The translations under genes were made by a program, and so were the position numbers. The notes under the pieces were generated by a model. The model did not search any database. It worked only from the letters and a program-made list of their open reading frames with translations, and had not been told where the DNA came from. Of a stretch of DNA of 64,000 nucleotides, positions 47,198 through 59,358 are shown one piece after another. Within the stretch, counting starts at the first letter, position 1. Each line of letters begins with the position of its first letter. Source of the stretch: Ulota crispa (Eukaryota; Streptophyta; Bryopsida; Orthotrichales; Orthotrichaceae); NCBI GenBank assembly GCA_963920765.1, contig OY987251.1, positions 6,698,501 through 6,762,500 of the forward strand, written 5' to 3'.

Positions 47198-47605
47198 GGG
47201 AATTACTAAAGCAATACCCTAAATTGCTAACGGGACACCCCCTCTGAGCATTAAATTTAATGATTTAGTACTATTTTTTATTTGTTAAGTGGTTCATCAT
47301 TCATTCAATCATAACATTATCACCTCCTTGAAAGAGAACATGACAAATACCAAAAAAATTGAAATATTATTGCACCAATACTATTTTTGTTTTATTTTTT
47401 TCCTTTGTGTAATCCAAAAGTCCTATATTTTTAGTTTGAAATTTAAGCACACCTCATTTTTTTTAGTATAGCCTTAGAATGATAAAGGCAAAATAAATCT
47501 TTTGATCCAAATAAAAAAATCAACAAAATCAGCATTAAAAATCACATTTCCATGCTCAGAGGGGATGTCCCGTTAGCAATTTAGGGTGTTGCTGTAGTAA
47601 TTCCC
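47198..47605 (+). mobile_element. MITE with 54-bp inverted ends
   Basis: Left end gggaattactaaagcaatac continues through gctaacgggacaccccctct; the right end mirrors it (aggggatgtcccgttagc, then gtagtaattccc). Flanked by tat on both sides, a possible 3-bp duplication. It is 408 bp. A partial sister copy is at 54102-54455. Confidence 0.75.
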
Positions 47606-48209
47606 TATATTATATGTGCTTTGCATTTTCTCTTTTGATATTTGACAAATTTTCAAGTGACTTTTCACCATTCCTTTCCATATTTTTCCTCTCCCTTTCT
47701 CTCTCACTTCCCTCTTTTTTAAATTTCAAATTTTGGGTAAAAGACAAATATCCAGTGCTTGACATTCAATGCTTTATAGTAGAGAATTTTGCACTTATGG
47801 TGTTAATAGAGAATTTTGAATATTGCTTGAAGATAAACAACCTCTGCTTTATAATATGGATAAAAATCAAAATAAAATAGTATTTTGTTTTTTCATAATC
47901 CAATAAATTTTGAAAATTAGCATTCAAGTGGAATTTGCAAAGTTGGAACATTGAACAAAGAACATATTCCTCTTACTTGACACAACTCTCAAGAGTAGTT
48001 GAACAAAGGTGATTATTGTAATGAATAAAATGATTCTATAAGAAAAAGACAATTTGCATTCTTATTTTGGATATGTTGCTTCTAATGTTATCAAAGTGTG
48101 AATATTTTCTTTAAATGATAAAAATTTGATATGTTCAATCAAAATTGAACACAAATTAAAGTTGTGTTTGTCATTGAGATGAATGGATTAGTCATTGTCT
48201 ACAACATGG

Positions 48210-48410
48210 AAAGTCTTAGAAGATTTTAGAAGGTTAAAAAGTCTTCAAAAGTTTTAAAAAATAAAAAACACCAAGAAGATTTTAGAAGGTTAGGAAATCC
48301 TAGAAGGTTTTAGAAGGTTAGGAAATCCTAGAAGGTTTTAGAAGGTTAAAAAATCCTAGAAGATTTTAGAAGGTTAAATTGTCCTATAATGTTCTAGAAA
48401 GTTGGAAACT
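48210..48410 (+). repeat. Short tandem repeats, about 28 bp
   Basis: At least six degenerate units of the form ggaaatcctagaaggtttta, then gaaggtta. No coding meaning is seen. Confidence 0.7.
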
Positions 48411-48653
48411 TCTCAATAAGTTTCTTTCCTAGTAAAAACAACTTGAGCACCTTCCAAGTTGGCAAAAGCTTTTCAAGCACTTTTCAAGTTTGACGATTAA
48501 GCTTCAATCCTTATAAGTCAAGACTAAGAAGTTTCTTAGTCTTAATAATTCATTGTGTCGCCTTAGTCTTTGGCCTTCAAGACTTAGCTTTTTGTCTTAA
48601 CATTATTTTGTAATGCTACTACCTTAGATACATTATTTGTTCTCAATTTAATT

Positions 48654-48825
48654 CACTAGAAGAAAATGTGAAATAAACAACTAGTCACAATAACTGCAAA
48701 TGTCTTAAATAGCTGAAATTAAGTCAGTATATAGTTGTTTAGGAAATTTGCAGTCATTGTATAGTTGTTTAGGACATTTGTAGTCATTGTGAACTAATTG
48801 TTTAGGACACACTTTTCTTCTAGTG
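48654..48825. mobile_element. CACTA-type MITE
   Basis: Inverted ends CACTAGAAGAAAATGTG and CACACTTTTCTTCTAGTG. Inside, atagttgtttagga and gtagtcattgt motifs repeat. Flanks att/atc are a near 3-bp duplication. Length 172 bp. Confidence 0.7.
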
Positions 48826-49229
48826 ATCACATCTCTCTATTCTTGTCTTATTTCTTTATTTGTGCTTTGTTTTTGCTTTGAGTATGTCCCTATCAATGCT
48901 TATAGTAATGATGGTGGTGTTTGTGATTGGCTATTAGTGATTAATACTCCTAATTAGCTTTCAACGAGTTGATTTTTAATTAAGCTTTTTGACTTAAATC
49001 AACATTAAATGTTAAACTCCAATACTATTTTTGAAAATCTATAATTGAATAAATGTAGATCCAATTTTTATAACATGTAATACATAAAAAGATTTAAAAA
49101 CCAAAATGAGGTATCAAAACATACAAAATATAATATAATATAATTCATAGCAAATAGCTATTAACAAGGTTTATGAAAAGTAGAAGTTCTTTTGATTTAT
49201 CTGAATCTACCATGCTTTATATGAGTTTA

Positions 49230-49465
49230 TTTTAAACAATCACATTTTTTACCAAACAATCACAATCTACATGGGACAGTCATAATTTACACCATGCCAT
49301 CACAACCTACACCAAACAATTATGACTTACACTAAGCAATCGAAGTTTATATAGGACAATTATGTTCTACTCCAAGCAATCACAATCAATATTGAATTCT
49401 AACAAAATTTATACAAAAAAATCACAAACTATACCAAACATTTATAATAATATCAAACAATCATA
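49230..49465 (+). repeat. Degenerate tandem repeats, about 24 bp
   Basis: About nine diverged copies of a unit like acaatcacaatctacacca run up to the foldback at 49470. Confidence 0.6.
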
Positions 49466-49469
49466 ATTT

Positions 49470-49888
49470 GGGAATGGATACATTTACCACCACTTCTTGA
49501 CTATTCTACCACACTCTATTATATATGATCAATATTTACAATATTACAAAAGGTGTGGACCACAAGAAAAACATTACTAATTTGAATACACAACTTGACA
49601 TGAAAGATGCAATTTTTATTTTGTTTTATTTTTTCTCTTAATCCTGCTCATAGTATCAGTTTTAAAAAGTAGAAATTAAACTAAACATAAACTAGATTTT
49701 TTATTTGATACTATGAGTAAGATCTAAAGCTAAAAGAACAAAATTAGAGTTGCAACTTCTATGTCAACTTGTATTTTCAAATTAGTGATGTTTTTCTTGT
49801 GGTCCACACCTATTTTAATATTGTAAATATTGACCATAGTAGGGTGTGGTAGAATAGTCAAGAAGGGGTGGTACATGTATGAGTTCCC
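49470..49888. mobile_element. Foldback MITE, Mutator-like
   Basis: Arms begin gggaatggatacatttacca and end gtacatgtatgagttccc. Inner segments ttcttgactattctaccaca and tgtggtagaatagtcaagaa, then gtgtggaccacaagaaaaac and its mirror, pair exactly or nearly so. The flanking 9-mers tcataattt and ttaaaattt match at seven of nine positions. Confidence 0.65.
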
Positions 49889-50231
49889 TTAAAATTTATA
49901 CTGTTATTGCATTACTAATGCGTACATTGTACAAATATAAATAAATATTTATTTATTTTGATAGGTTTTGATTATAATATTATTGAAAAAAAAAATCTTT
50001 TGAAATGGCTTCAAAGTACTGTTTTTTTATCAATTATAAAACAAAAAATTTGCCCAAAAATTTCATTAATTTGATGCAACCTTTTTACTCTCACTTTGGA
50101 TTTAGTGTGTCAGATTATAAGGGTTTTTTTAGCCTCAATATGAAGAGCTTCAATTGAAACATGAATTTTTAACTTCCTTTGTTGCAACTATTGGATCAAC
50201 ATTTTTTGTTGTTAAGCCTTACATCACCTCA

Positions 50232-50884
50232 TTAACCCCTCAACGCGCAAGGGGCGTTTATTTTGCCCCTCTGAATTTTGTTCACGGATACCAAAAGTTT
50301 TTTGAAGATTTTTTGTGTGGTTATTATTACATCTAAATTGTTGTTGAAGTCTAGTTTCAGCATCAAGAGTCTGATATTGAAAATGAATTAACATGATTTG
50401 TCTATTCAAGATTTTGTGCAAGAGTATCCATTGCAAATTTTCACTTTCTAGTGTTGAAGGCTCTTGGAAATGAGCCTCAAGTACACTAGAACTTTGAAGA
50501 AAAAATTTCATTAAAAATTCATTTAAAAAAATTGTAGAATAGATTTTGAGAAGCCATAAATTGATTGGGGTTATGCATGTTGTACTTTACATACTCATAT
50601 TTTTTTGGCACCCTCAATTTTAGGTTTGAGATGCAAAAAGAGGATTGAAAGATTTCAAATCACTTTCACAATTTTAACACCCTCATGATCAAACATTATC
50701 ATCTTTCAATCCATAAGTGGAATAGTTGTGATTTCTTTTTGTATGCAATCTATAACATGTCTACTTTGAATTTGTACGGTTACATTTCAAAAAAAATTAA
50801 TAAGATTGATCAAAATGCTAGTATTTTATTCACTTCCAAGCAAATTTTGAGATACTCCAAAATTCCAGGGACGTTGAGGGTTAA
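50232..50884. mobile_element. TTAA-type (piggyBac-like) element, 653 bp
   Basis: Left end TTAACCCCTCAACGCGCAAG; right end CCAGGGACGTTGAGGGTTAA. The terminal inverted repeat covers about 13 bases with one gap. TTAA at both borders. Interior unlike the 0.94-kb family; no transposase. Confidence 0.65.
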
Positions 50885-52629
50885 CGACCACAAGATAAAG
50901 CTAGATTTTCCTTACTGCCAAAGCAAACTTGTGTAGAGCGACTATGGCACAAAAACAATTAACATGATGCTCTAACGTTGGTGACCTTGTTCTAGATTGG
51001 ACATATTGAGTCCAATAGTAGAAATTTGACATCTAAGTGATGGTTTAAGGATTTTAATCAATGAAGACCAGCATTGTTGTATGATTAAACTTATTAAAAA
51101 AAATTGTAGCCACTAACGTAGGTTAAAAAATTTGGTAACTTTTTTGACTAAGACAAACTATTTAGAACACGCACGTTGTTACTACCTTCAAACGTATTTT
51201 CAAGTTTTTACAAATGAAATGACTCTTTTCTATAAACTCTAATTTTTTTATTTCTATTAGACTACATGCAAGTCTTAACATTTTCATTTTCAATTTAAAT
51301 TATGCATAAAATTTATATTATGTATTTGAAGAAGTAGTAGAAGACAAATAAGAAAATGATTTACCTTTCATTTGAATTTTGAAGTTAAATGACTTCTAAA
51401 TAAATAGGAGAGACATAATATTTAGTAGCTTGAAGTGAGGCTTCCTTTCCCTCTCTTCAGGTATCATCTACAAACTTCATCATGATACCCAAAAAAAAAA
51501 AAAAAACCTTTTTTTTTTTTTAAGTAATTTTTCTAACGTGGCTAGCCCCCACATTGACGTATGTGCACTAAACTAAGCCTCTCTTTCATAAACTCTCTGA
51601 AAAATTTAACCAAGTGTCTTCTTAGCTATTGATGGGTGTGGAATATTTCACACTCTTCAATTGGAGGGAGGGCAAGCCTGCTAAGTGCTACTGAATATTG
51701 TGGAAGTTGTAGGAACAATAGTCGAGATCCACCCACGTGAAAGGGATATGAGTTGATCCAATGCTTGAGATATCTTAAGAAGTTTCTTGGAAATTTTAGA
51801 GAGTAATATAAAGTTCAGATTTAATTAGAAGAATTTAGAAAAAAAAATTGAGAAGAAGAAATCTTATGATATATAGAATATTTTGCAACAAAAATTCAGA
51901 AAGTTGTATGTCATGGTATGTATTTTTTTTTATTTTGAATTTTCTCAAATTAAAATTGGCATTTAAAAATTGTGTTAGTTTGAGTGTACGAGAAGGTATG
52001 TTATCTCTCAAGTAAAGAGGCACAGACTTTGGCCGGTTGTAAAAATTGAACGAATATTTTGTTTGCAGTCAAATTTTGAGAGAGCATGAGAACTTGTGTT
52101 AATTTTTTAAGGGGTTATCATTTTTTCTGTTTAGAGTTTGTATGTATAAATTATGAGTGTCAAAATGAAAGAGAATTGCTGCCTTTATTTCAAGGGCCAA
52201 AACTTGGAGCAGCCTTGGAAATTAGATTGCGTTTTAAAATGCTTTAGGATTTTAAAAAAAGATAGAAAATTTTGTTAGATTTCTATGAAGCTATCATTTG
52301 TCATATTCAAACTTTTTATAAAAGAATTGTGAGTTTCGAAGTGAAATAAGATTTGCTAGTCATGTATTCTAAGGGCTAAAACTGTGGACGACTATATAAG
52401 TTGGACAAAGTTTTAAAAAAGTTTGAAATTTGAAAGAAAAGTAAAAAATGGTGTTAGTTCTCAAAAAATTATCACTCATTTTATTTAAATTCTCAAAGCA
52501 GTAGTGACATTCAATCAAACTTTGGTTGAGGATTTGAAGTTAAAAGAGGAGTTGAAACTGAAGTTGAAGGAATAATTAGAGTTGAAGAAGGAGTTGGAAT
52601 TGAAGTTGAAGTAAGAGTTGGAATTCTAA
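50885..52629. other. Gene-free AT-rich spacer
   Basis: Contains an A run followed by a T run at 51490-51520. No gene or element was supported. Confidence 0.45.
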
Positions 52630-52770
52630 CACTACAAGGGAACAGTGTCAATTTGAACATTTTTTTTTGTCAATTTGATTATTTTTTTGGTCATTTTAGA
52701 CATTTTTTTATCAATTTAGATACATTTAGTCAATTCTCATGTGTTACTGCAGACAATTTTTCTTGTAGTG
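52630..52770. mobile_element. CACTA-type MITE
   Basis: Starts CACTACAAGGGAACAGTGTC and ends GACAATTTTTCTTGTAGTG. The interior is rich in gtcaattt and gacattttt. It is 141 bp. Confidence 0.75.
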
Positions 52771-53629
52771 ATTGAAGTTGAAAAAGAATTTGGAGTTGAA
52801 GTTGAAAACCTGCGTGTTATGATTTACGGTTTTTTTAATGTAAATTTTGTTGTTGTAGGCAACATAAATTAAACCATTGCTTAATCTCATTAGTGACAAA
52901 ACAGAATTAATTGGCCTTCATAGTCAAATCTTGCTCTATGTTCTCATAATGCCTAGATCGATGACTAGTAAATCACATAATGTGAAAGTCTAGGATCAAT
53001 CTTCATCAATGGTATCTTGTAGTATGCCGTCAATTATTTGTCTTGTATCTTGTGGTTTCTTATCTTTACATTGACATGGAAATTTACTTAAAGCTCACTA
53101 TAGAATAGGCCAACAAAAAACAATTATATGATGATGTAAAAAATTCAACAATTGAAACTGAAGAGCTATATACAACATTGTGTTTTTTTTGTCCATGAAC
53201 CATCTGATTGTAATCAAAATCCTTGTGATTTTTCCAGGCAAACATTTATTTACAAAATACTAAGTATTAAGATAATGAACCTTACAAGTCCCCTTTCCAT
53301 GCCCCTTTCAAAGAATCCCAATAATTTTTTTAATTTATATTTTGAAATATGAATAATGTCTTATAACTTATATTTCTAGTTCAAAGCTTTGAGTGCAATG
53401 ATGGCTATAAACCTTGGGTTCCAACGGAAACAAAGCAATCATCTAATCATAATGATGCACAACACCAAGAAATCAAAAAAAAATTATGGCGCAATACTTA
53501 ATTGTGTCAATTCAAATTTGGAATACCATACTACATGCATGCCTTTGTAGCAGTTAGTATTTATACAACATGAAAGTTATACAAAATAGTGACACTTCAC
53601 ACACACTTCTAATGTGTCTGGCCTAAATT
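52771..53629. other. Gene-free spacer
   Basis: Includes a short purine-rich gaagttgaag-type repeat flanking the CACTA MITE (52530-52630 and 52771-52810). No gene. Confidence 0.4.
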
Positions 53630-53881
53630 GGGGAATGCTATTTCATGAGTAGGGATTAGTGAGCCGTGAGCTGTGAGCCAAGATTTTGTCAAAATAATCA
53701 ATTTCACCTATAATTGTGTACATAGGGCCCTATAATTGTGCATTTTAAAATATCATCTTTTGAAAACTTGTTATTTTTCAAATTATTCCATGGATTTTGA
53801 GTTGAGAATCCACTCTTGCTCACAAAATCTTGAATCCCCGCTCATGGCTCACCATTTTATGCTCACAAAATAGTGTTGTCC
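53630..53881. mobile_element. Foldback MITE
   Basis: ggggaatgctatttcatgag and gtgagccgtgagc on the left pair imperfectly with gctcatggctcac and ctcacaaaatagtgttgtcc on the right. No target duplication was seen. About 252 bp. Confidence 0.5.
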
Positions 53882-54101
53882 TCTCTCTCTTTAATCAAGT
53901 ATTTCAAAATTTTGGTGTTAATAGATAAGTTTGAGTTTCTAATGACAAACAAACACTTGATGCTTTATGATAATTAGTGTGAATTACTTCACCTGTGCCC
54001 CTTAAAAAATTCATTTATTTTTTGAATTATTTTGAATTGAAGTGATATAGCATTATCAGTGCAAGCTCAACTAATCTCTATTATAAAGAGTACATTATAT
54101 A

Positions 54102-54455
54102 GGGAATTGCTAAAGCCACACCCAAATTGCTAATACCACACCCATGTTACCACATATTTTGAGAGCTTAATGCTTCTTTTTTAAAATTCAAGTGGTCCAT
54201 CATTCATTCAATCTGGTCATCACTACCTCCTTGAAAGAAAGAAGAACAAATACAAATTTTTGTTGAATTTTTATTGCACCATTGTCATTTTTTGATGTAT
54301 TTTTGCTTTAATTAATCCAAAAGTCCTTTATTTGAAATTTCAAATTCAAACACCTCCATATTTTTTTAATATAACTTTAGAATGATAAAGATGAAACAAA
54401 TCTTTTAACCCAAATCAAAAAAACCTGCATTAAATTCTCACATTAACATCACAAG
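54102..54455 (+). mobile_element. Partial sister copy of the MITE at 47198
   Basis: Starts gggaattgctaaagccacac, and its body (catcattcattcaatc, taatccaaaagtcc, gaatgataaag) aligns with 47290-47545 in the same orientation. The right terminus is missing. Confidence 0.65.
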
Positions 54456-54640
54456 TACAATTAGAGAGGGGAGAAGGGAGAGGAAAAGGCACCCAAAGAG
54501 AGGGTGAAAAGTCATTGATATTTTTTCAAAAATCTTTTTTTTTGTAAGTTTAAAATTCTCTACTATTAAGTATTGGTGTCTAGCATTGGGAATTTGAAGA
54601 GGGGAAGGAGAGGAAAATAGTGGAAGTGTCAGAAGATATA

Positions 54641-54829
54641 CACTACAAGGGAGCAATGTTAACTTGGACTTTTTTTTTCAATCAGGTCACCCTCATTCAG
54701 ACACTTTTTGTCAATTGGGTCACCCTCATTCAAACTTTTTTTTGTCAATTCAAACATGCTTTTGTCAGATTTTTGTTAATTTTGACGTTTTAGTCAATTT
54801 GGACGTGTCAACAATTTTTTTTGTAGGAG
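54641..54829. mobile_element. CACTA-type MITE with internal duplication
   Basis: Starts CACTACAAGGGAGCAATG and ends gtcaacaattttttttgtag. Inside, gggtcaccctcattca-like segments occur twice (near 54685 and 54717). Confidence 0.65.
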
Positions 54830-55842
54830 AGCAAAGAAGCACATTGATTATACAATTGCATAAACATACAAGTGAAAAAGATGGAGTTCTCATTGACACT
54901 CCACTTATAATATACTTGAAGGCTAACTCTTTTCTTGAGGCTCATACTTCTCTTAAGGCTAATCCTCTCTTCAAGGCTAACCAACCCTTTCTCTACTTTG
55001 GTTTAGAGCAAACTCCTAGATCCCTCTTTCAAGCCTATAACAAAAATGACAAGGCAAGAAAGGGTGAAAAGTCATAGGAAACTTGAGGAAGAGAGGGAAG
55101 GAAAAAACATGCAAAGGGAGGATGAAAAATCATCTCAAAAATCACATGAACTCAAGAGAGACATAACACAAAAGGCATAAAGCATACTTGTCAAAACAAC
55201 TTGTGTGGTCCACAAATTGTTTGCAATTCATGAAAATACAAAAGTACAAAATTAACATAAATGAAGAATGAAATATTTGTCTTAAACTCCACGTGAGTAC
55301 AAACTTAATTAGGGATAACCGAAAGAATCAACAGCATGTCTTCACATCTTTTAGCAATTGTTTCTAATTTCATATTGCATAATATGATAATTAATAATAA
55401 AAAAAAGAGCAGAAACAATTTAGAGCCTTTGTTTTACGGGGAAATCCAATAATATTGAGGATGAATTTTATTTTTGTGATTCATATGCATGAAAATTGAA
55501 ATTAGATCGATAATGTGGATTCTTGTACTACAATCTAAAAGGAGGGTTGATTGAACATTTGTGAGCCTTCAAAGGAGTTTGCACCTATTGATCAAATAGT
55601 TGTTGTTTTGACTAAATTTATTGTGCACTTTTTTTAAAATGGATATAATTGTTTTATTATTCAATTTTTTTTTTCGAAAGTTCCAACTATATGTTTGATT
55701 TCATTGTTTCCGTATGTATTGTTTGTTGCTTTGCATGTCTAAGATCGTTTTATGATAGATTGAAGTAGTAAGGGGTCCATACTGCCTCAATTTGAACGCT
55801 ACATTTTTGGTGCTTCTCTCAATTTGATACAAGTAATAACAA
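54830..55842. other. Gene-free spacer
   Basis: A short degenerate repeat of aggct(a/c)a(t/c)ctcttctt (54915-54985) is present. The open frame at 54664-55077 runs out of the CACTA MITE and is not credible as a gene. Confidence 0.4.
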
Positions 55843-56901
55843 TTAACCCCTAAGGCCCAAGCCCTTTTTTCTAAATGGTCACTTTTGGGGGAATGAGTAG
55901 AAAAGTAGAAAAAAAAGTTTTTTTGGAAATCCAACCATAAGATCTCGCCCTAAACTATGGGAGGTATTTATGAGAAAAAAATCAGCTCATTTTAGACGTA
56001 GAGGAGTGAGATATTGACATCTAAAGTGAAAAAAAAAAGTTTTTTTCCCTGCTGCCACTACAAGGGAGCTGTATCAATTTGGACGTTTCTAGTCAATTAG
56101 GCCTATTTGATTCGGACATATATTTATGCCAATTTGGATATGTTGATTTGGACACTATTTTTTTGTAGTGTGCCCAAAAAGTTCAAAGGCCTTTGACGGC
56201 TCTTGTATAAAAAAAATTGCTCTACGCAAAGTTGAGGTTTAATTTTTTCATGTAGAAAACCAAGTTAGGTATCTTTGGGAGAATTTTCAAATGAATTAGA
56301 GGTGTAATACATACTTTGTAAAATCATGCAATGCCGTAAGGTCATGAAATTTGCATATACATTAGGCAAAATTGGAGGCTTATATAAAACTCAAAAATTC
56401 AAATCACATTGATCCAAAAGGTGAAAACAAAGATTCTTAGCTTACTCCAAATTAGGAAAAAAAGTAATCCAAAAAAAAAAACTAAAACTGTTCAAAAAAG
56501 TAAAGTACCAAATTTTGCAAGGGGCAAAAGGAATGGAGGTTTGGGAGTTCCATACCTACCCGCAAACTAAAACTTCTCACTCATCAATCAAAATTGAATG
56601 ATTCAAAGCTTTCCACATATATATAGATCTAAAGAACCAATTTCAGATTTTTATTTTTAAAAAGTTCAAATTTTTAAAAAAACGGGCTGCCCAAACTGCC
56701 TGCCCTCCCCTATTTTTCAGAAATTCATGCATAACTTCTTCAATAAATATCGGAATGAAGAAAAAATTAGATACCCGCATAGGTTTTGGAATTCACTACC
56801 TTCAATAAAAGTTTCTAAAATCGCACAAACAAGTTTAGCTATAGGTACATGCCCAAAATCCATTTGTCTCCCAAGGGGACATTTGGGCCTTTAGGGGTTA
56901 G
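55843..56901 (+). mobile_element. piggyBac-like 0.94-kb family copy with CACTA insertion
   Basis: Left end TTAACCCCTAAGGCCCAAGC; right end ATTTGGGCCTTTAGGGGTTA, where the final A of TTAA has become G. Removing the nested 115-bp MITE and its duplication leaves about 940 bp, equal to the 34039 copy. Confidence 0.75.
56056..56170. mobile_element. CACTA-type MITE with proven TGC target duplication
   Basis: Starts CACTACAAGGGAGCTGTATC and ends ACACTATTTTTTTGTAGTG. It is flanked by TGC on both sides. The uninterrupted copy at 63766-63782 reads ccttgctgcccaaaaag, giving the exact empty site. Three-bp duplications define CACTA elements. Confidence 0.85.
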
Positions 56902-56987
56902 CTGTTAAGTGACCAACCAATCCAAGTATCAAGTGACCTCATAAGCATAAACAATGCAAATGCTTATAATTAATGAGACTTAAGATA

Positions 56988-57378
56988 AGGTAGTACGCTC
57001 AAAAATTGTTTGCTCATTTTGAACCATCTAGTAGCTTGTTGTTTTTACATTAGCCTCTTACAACTCATTGAATGCATGGAAGAAAATTTGTTTTTAATTG
57101 CAAGAGCCAATCATTTTTCTTGCTTCCTCAAATCTCTTCACAACTTGCAAGTGAACAGTTCTTGGAAGGTTTAAGGTTAATAATAGGTACCTATGACACA
57201 TGCACTTTGAGAATTCAAAAGTAACTCAAAAATGCTTCAAAAAATATGAAACAACTTGTGTTGCATTCAGCATCTATTTCTCTTTGTCTAAAAAATGAAC
57301 TAAAAATCCTTCCATCCATGGAAGACCATGAAAAAGAGGGATGAGCCCTTAGATGGGCGGTTTTTGAGCGTACTACCT
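56988..57378. mobile_element. AGGTAG-family TA-flanked MITE, complete
   Basis: Inverted ends AGGTAGTACGCTCAAAAATT and GTTTTTGAGCGTACTACCT with TA on both sides. It is 391 bp. Related copies are at 62060-62457 and (partial) 10941-11265. Confidence 0.75.
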
Positions 57379-57645
57379 TACATGCAAATTTCAAAAGGAA
57401 ATTTATGCAAGAATTGGGGGAGACTTTAAATTTTTGGCAAATTAAATCTTACCTTAGAAGTCCACTAGCGATTATTACACTAAGAAATCTACGTGGCACG
57501 TAAAACTATATGAAATCACTAGATCCTTCCTTGGAGCAAAAGCCCTATTTGCCATATTTTGGATGAAATTAGCTTATATTAGCAGATTTCTGGATGATCT
57601 TTTGTATATCATACAATCGTTCCAATTTTATCCAAATTTTCCTTA

Positions 57646-58027
57646 AGGTAGGAGGCTTGAACTCTGTTAGGGCAGTAAAACCACTCACTTCCCCAAATAA
57701 ACTTTCTCAGTATATATTCTTATTCATAGCCTTTCAATTATGTACAGTGTACGTACATTTGAGGAGGTGGGCGGTTTTAGAGCCCTATGGTCTTTCCACT
57801 TCAAAATTTCATAACTAATTTCATAGAGCTCCAAAAAATATGAAAAACTTTGAATTAGATGCTAATTCCTCTTGTCTTTCAAGTAAAACTTAACCCCTCG
57901 ACGCCCCAGGTATCAAAAAGAACACTGTAATGGGACGCGATTCACGCCCCTGGGAAGTTGAGGGGTTAAGCTTACTGAAAACTATTTCCAGAAGTTCCAC
58001 CTCCCCAAAATTCAGTTCTCTACCCTA
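57646..58027 (-). mobile_element. AGGTAG-family MITE carrying a palindromic TTAA insertion
   Basis: Left end AGGTAGGAGGCTTGAACTCT after TA. The body matches 39426-39753 on the opposite strand. The right end has decayed (ctaccctaac). The 80-bp palindrome at 57890-57969 interrupts it at TTAA. Confidence 0.6.
57890..57969. mobile_element. 80-bp palindromic TTAA element
   Basis: TTAACCCCTCGACGCCCCAG on the left; CCCTGGGAAGTTGAGGGGTTAA on the right as its inverted, slightly diverged copy (GTTGAGGGGTTAA is the terminus). TTAA at both borders, inserted in the MITE at 57646. Confidence 0.7.
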
Positions 58028-58032
58028 ACAAA

Positions 58033-58205
58033 AACAAAAATTAAACCCTGATTGGTGGCTCAAGTGGCGTCATAACTAGTAATTACAAAGAATAGATGGA
58101 CAATCCAAGTATCAAGTGGCATCATAATTATAAATAGTAGAAGGGCCATCCAAGTATCAAGTGGCGTCATGGCTCAATTACCAAGTGGAGTCATAACTCA
58201 TAAGC
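58033..58205 (+). repeat. Degenerate tandem repeats
   Basis: Units containing tccaagtatcaagtggcgtc recur about four times with variable spacers. A lone ccaagtatcaagtgac at about 56931 suggests a wider family. A lone TTAA-type end (taaacccctgagagcccagg) follows at about 58254. Confidence 0.6.
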
Positions 58206-59023
58206 ATGTGCCTTGGAGGAGCTCAACATCAATGAAATTTTAGAAATAAGCTAAACCCCTGAGAGCCCAGGCCGTTTTCACCAAAATCAGGGTCTTTGGA
58301 GACAGATAACTTTTATGCCATGATTCACAAAAAGTGATTATTGAAAACAGTGGAACATCTACTTAGAAAATGGTTTGCAAATTTTAGGAACAATTGACCG
58401 TGGGAAATGGGGATTATAACATTTGACCAAACAACACGTGATGACAAAATTTCATTTTTTGGCAAATAGTTGCTATTTATTAAATTTTACAAAATTCTAT
58501 AAGCCCTTGATTCATCTCAAATATTGTAAATAACAAGATTAGATGTGAATGCACACATATGGAAATTATTAAAGATTGTACTTCTTTGGATGCTAAGCTC
58601 TAGGGCTTCAAAGAGCGATTGCACAAAAAACAATGAACAACAGAGCTGGTGAGGACTATTTTGACAAGGGTCTAGAAACAGTGTCCGGGGAGAACTGAGT
58701 TTTAGTTACAAGTTAGCCAAATTTTTTTGAGGATTGCCAAAATAAAATGAAAGTTGACGGATTTGCTTCCGACCATAAAAAACATGGCTTTAGGAAATCA
58801 GCCAAGTTACAATTTAAACTTTAGAAAATATAGCCGAACGTGCACTTGTAGATGAGGAAATGGGCTAAATGAAATTTGAAACTATGGGAAATTAACCTAT
58901 GAACTTTTCCATGATAAGGAAATTTCCGACCCTCTAAACAAAAACCAAATGTTTTTTCAATTTCACAAGCAGTTACAAGGTGCTAAAATCTCAAAAAATT
59001 AAAAAATAAGAAACATGGGTGAG
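58206..59023. other. Gene-free spacer
   Basis: Only the unpaired element end near 58254 was noted. Confidence 0.4.
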
Positions 59024-59358
59024 GTGGGTGAGTGGGTGAGTGGGTGAGTGGGTGAGTGGGTGAGTGGGTGAGTGGGTGAGTGGGTGAGTGGGTGAGTGGG
59101 TGAGTGGGTGAGTGGGTGAGTGGGTGAGTGGGTGAGTGGGTGAGTGGGTGAGTGGGTGAGTGGGTGAGTGGGTGAGTGGGTGAGTGGGTGAGTGGGTGAG
59201 TGGGTGAGTGGGTGAGTGGGTGAGTGGGTGAGTGGGTGAGTGGGTGAGTGGGTGAGTGGGTGAGTGGGTGAGTGGGTGAGTGGGTGAGTGGGTGAGTGGG
59301 TGAGTGGGTGAGTGGGTGAGTGGGTGAGTGGGTGAGTGGGTGAGTGGGTGAGTGGGTG
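59024..59358. repeat. 8-bp minisatellite (GGTGAGTG)n, about 42 units
   Basis: A perfect or near-perfect array of ggtgagtg over about 335 bp. All three minus-strand frames stay open and read THPLTHSP repeats only because the unit has no stop in any frame; no gene is implied. GGG recurs every 8 bases, which favours G-quadruplex formation on the plus strand. Confidence 0.95.

Noticed and set aside
48210-49465. CRISPR-like repeat arrays
   Set aside because: Repeats are degenerate tandem units without unique spacers, in a eukaryotic plant context.
54664-55077. 137-codon plus-strand frame
   Set aside because: Begins inside a CACTA MITE and consists of repeat-derived and low-complexity sequence.
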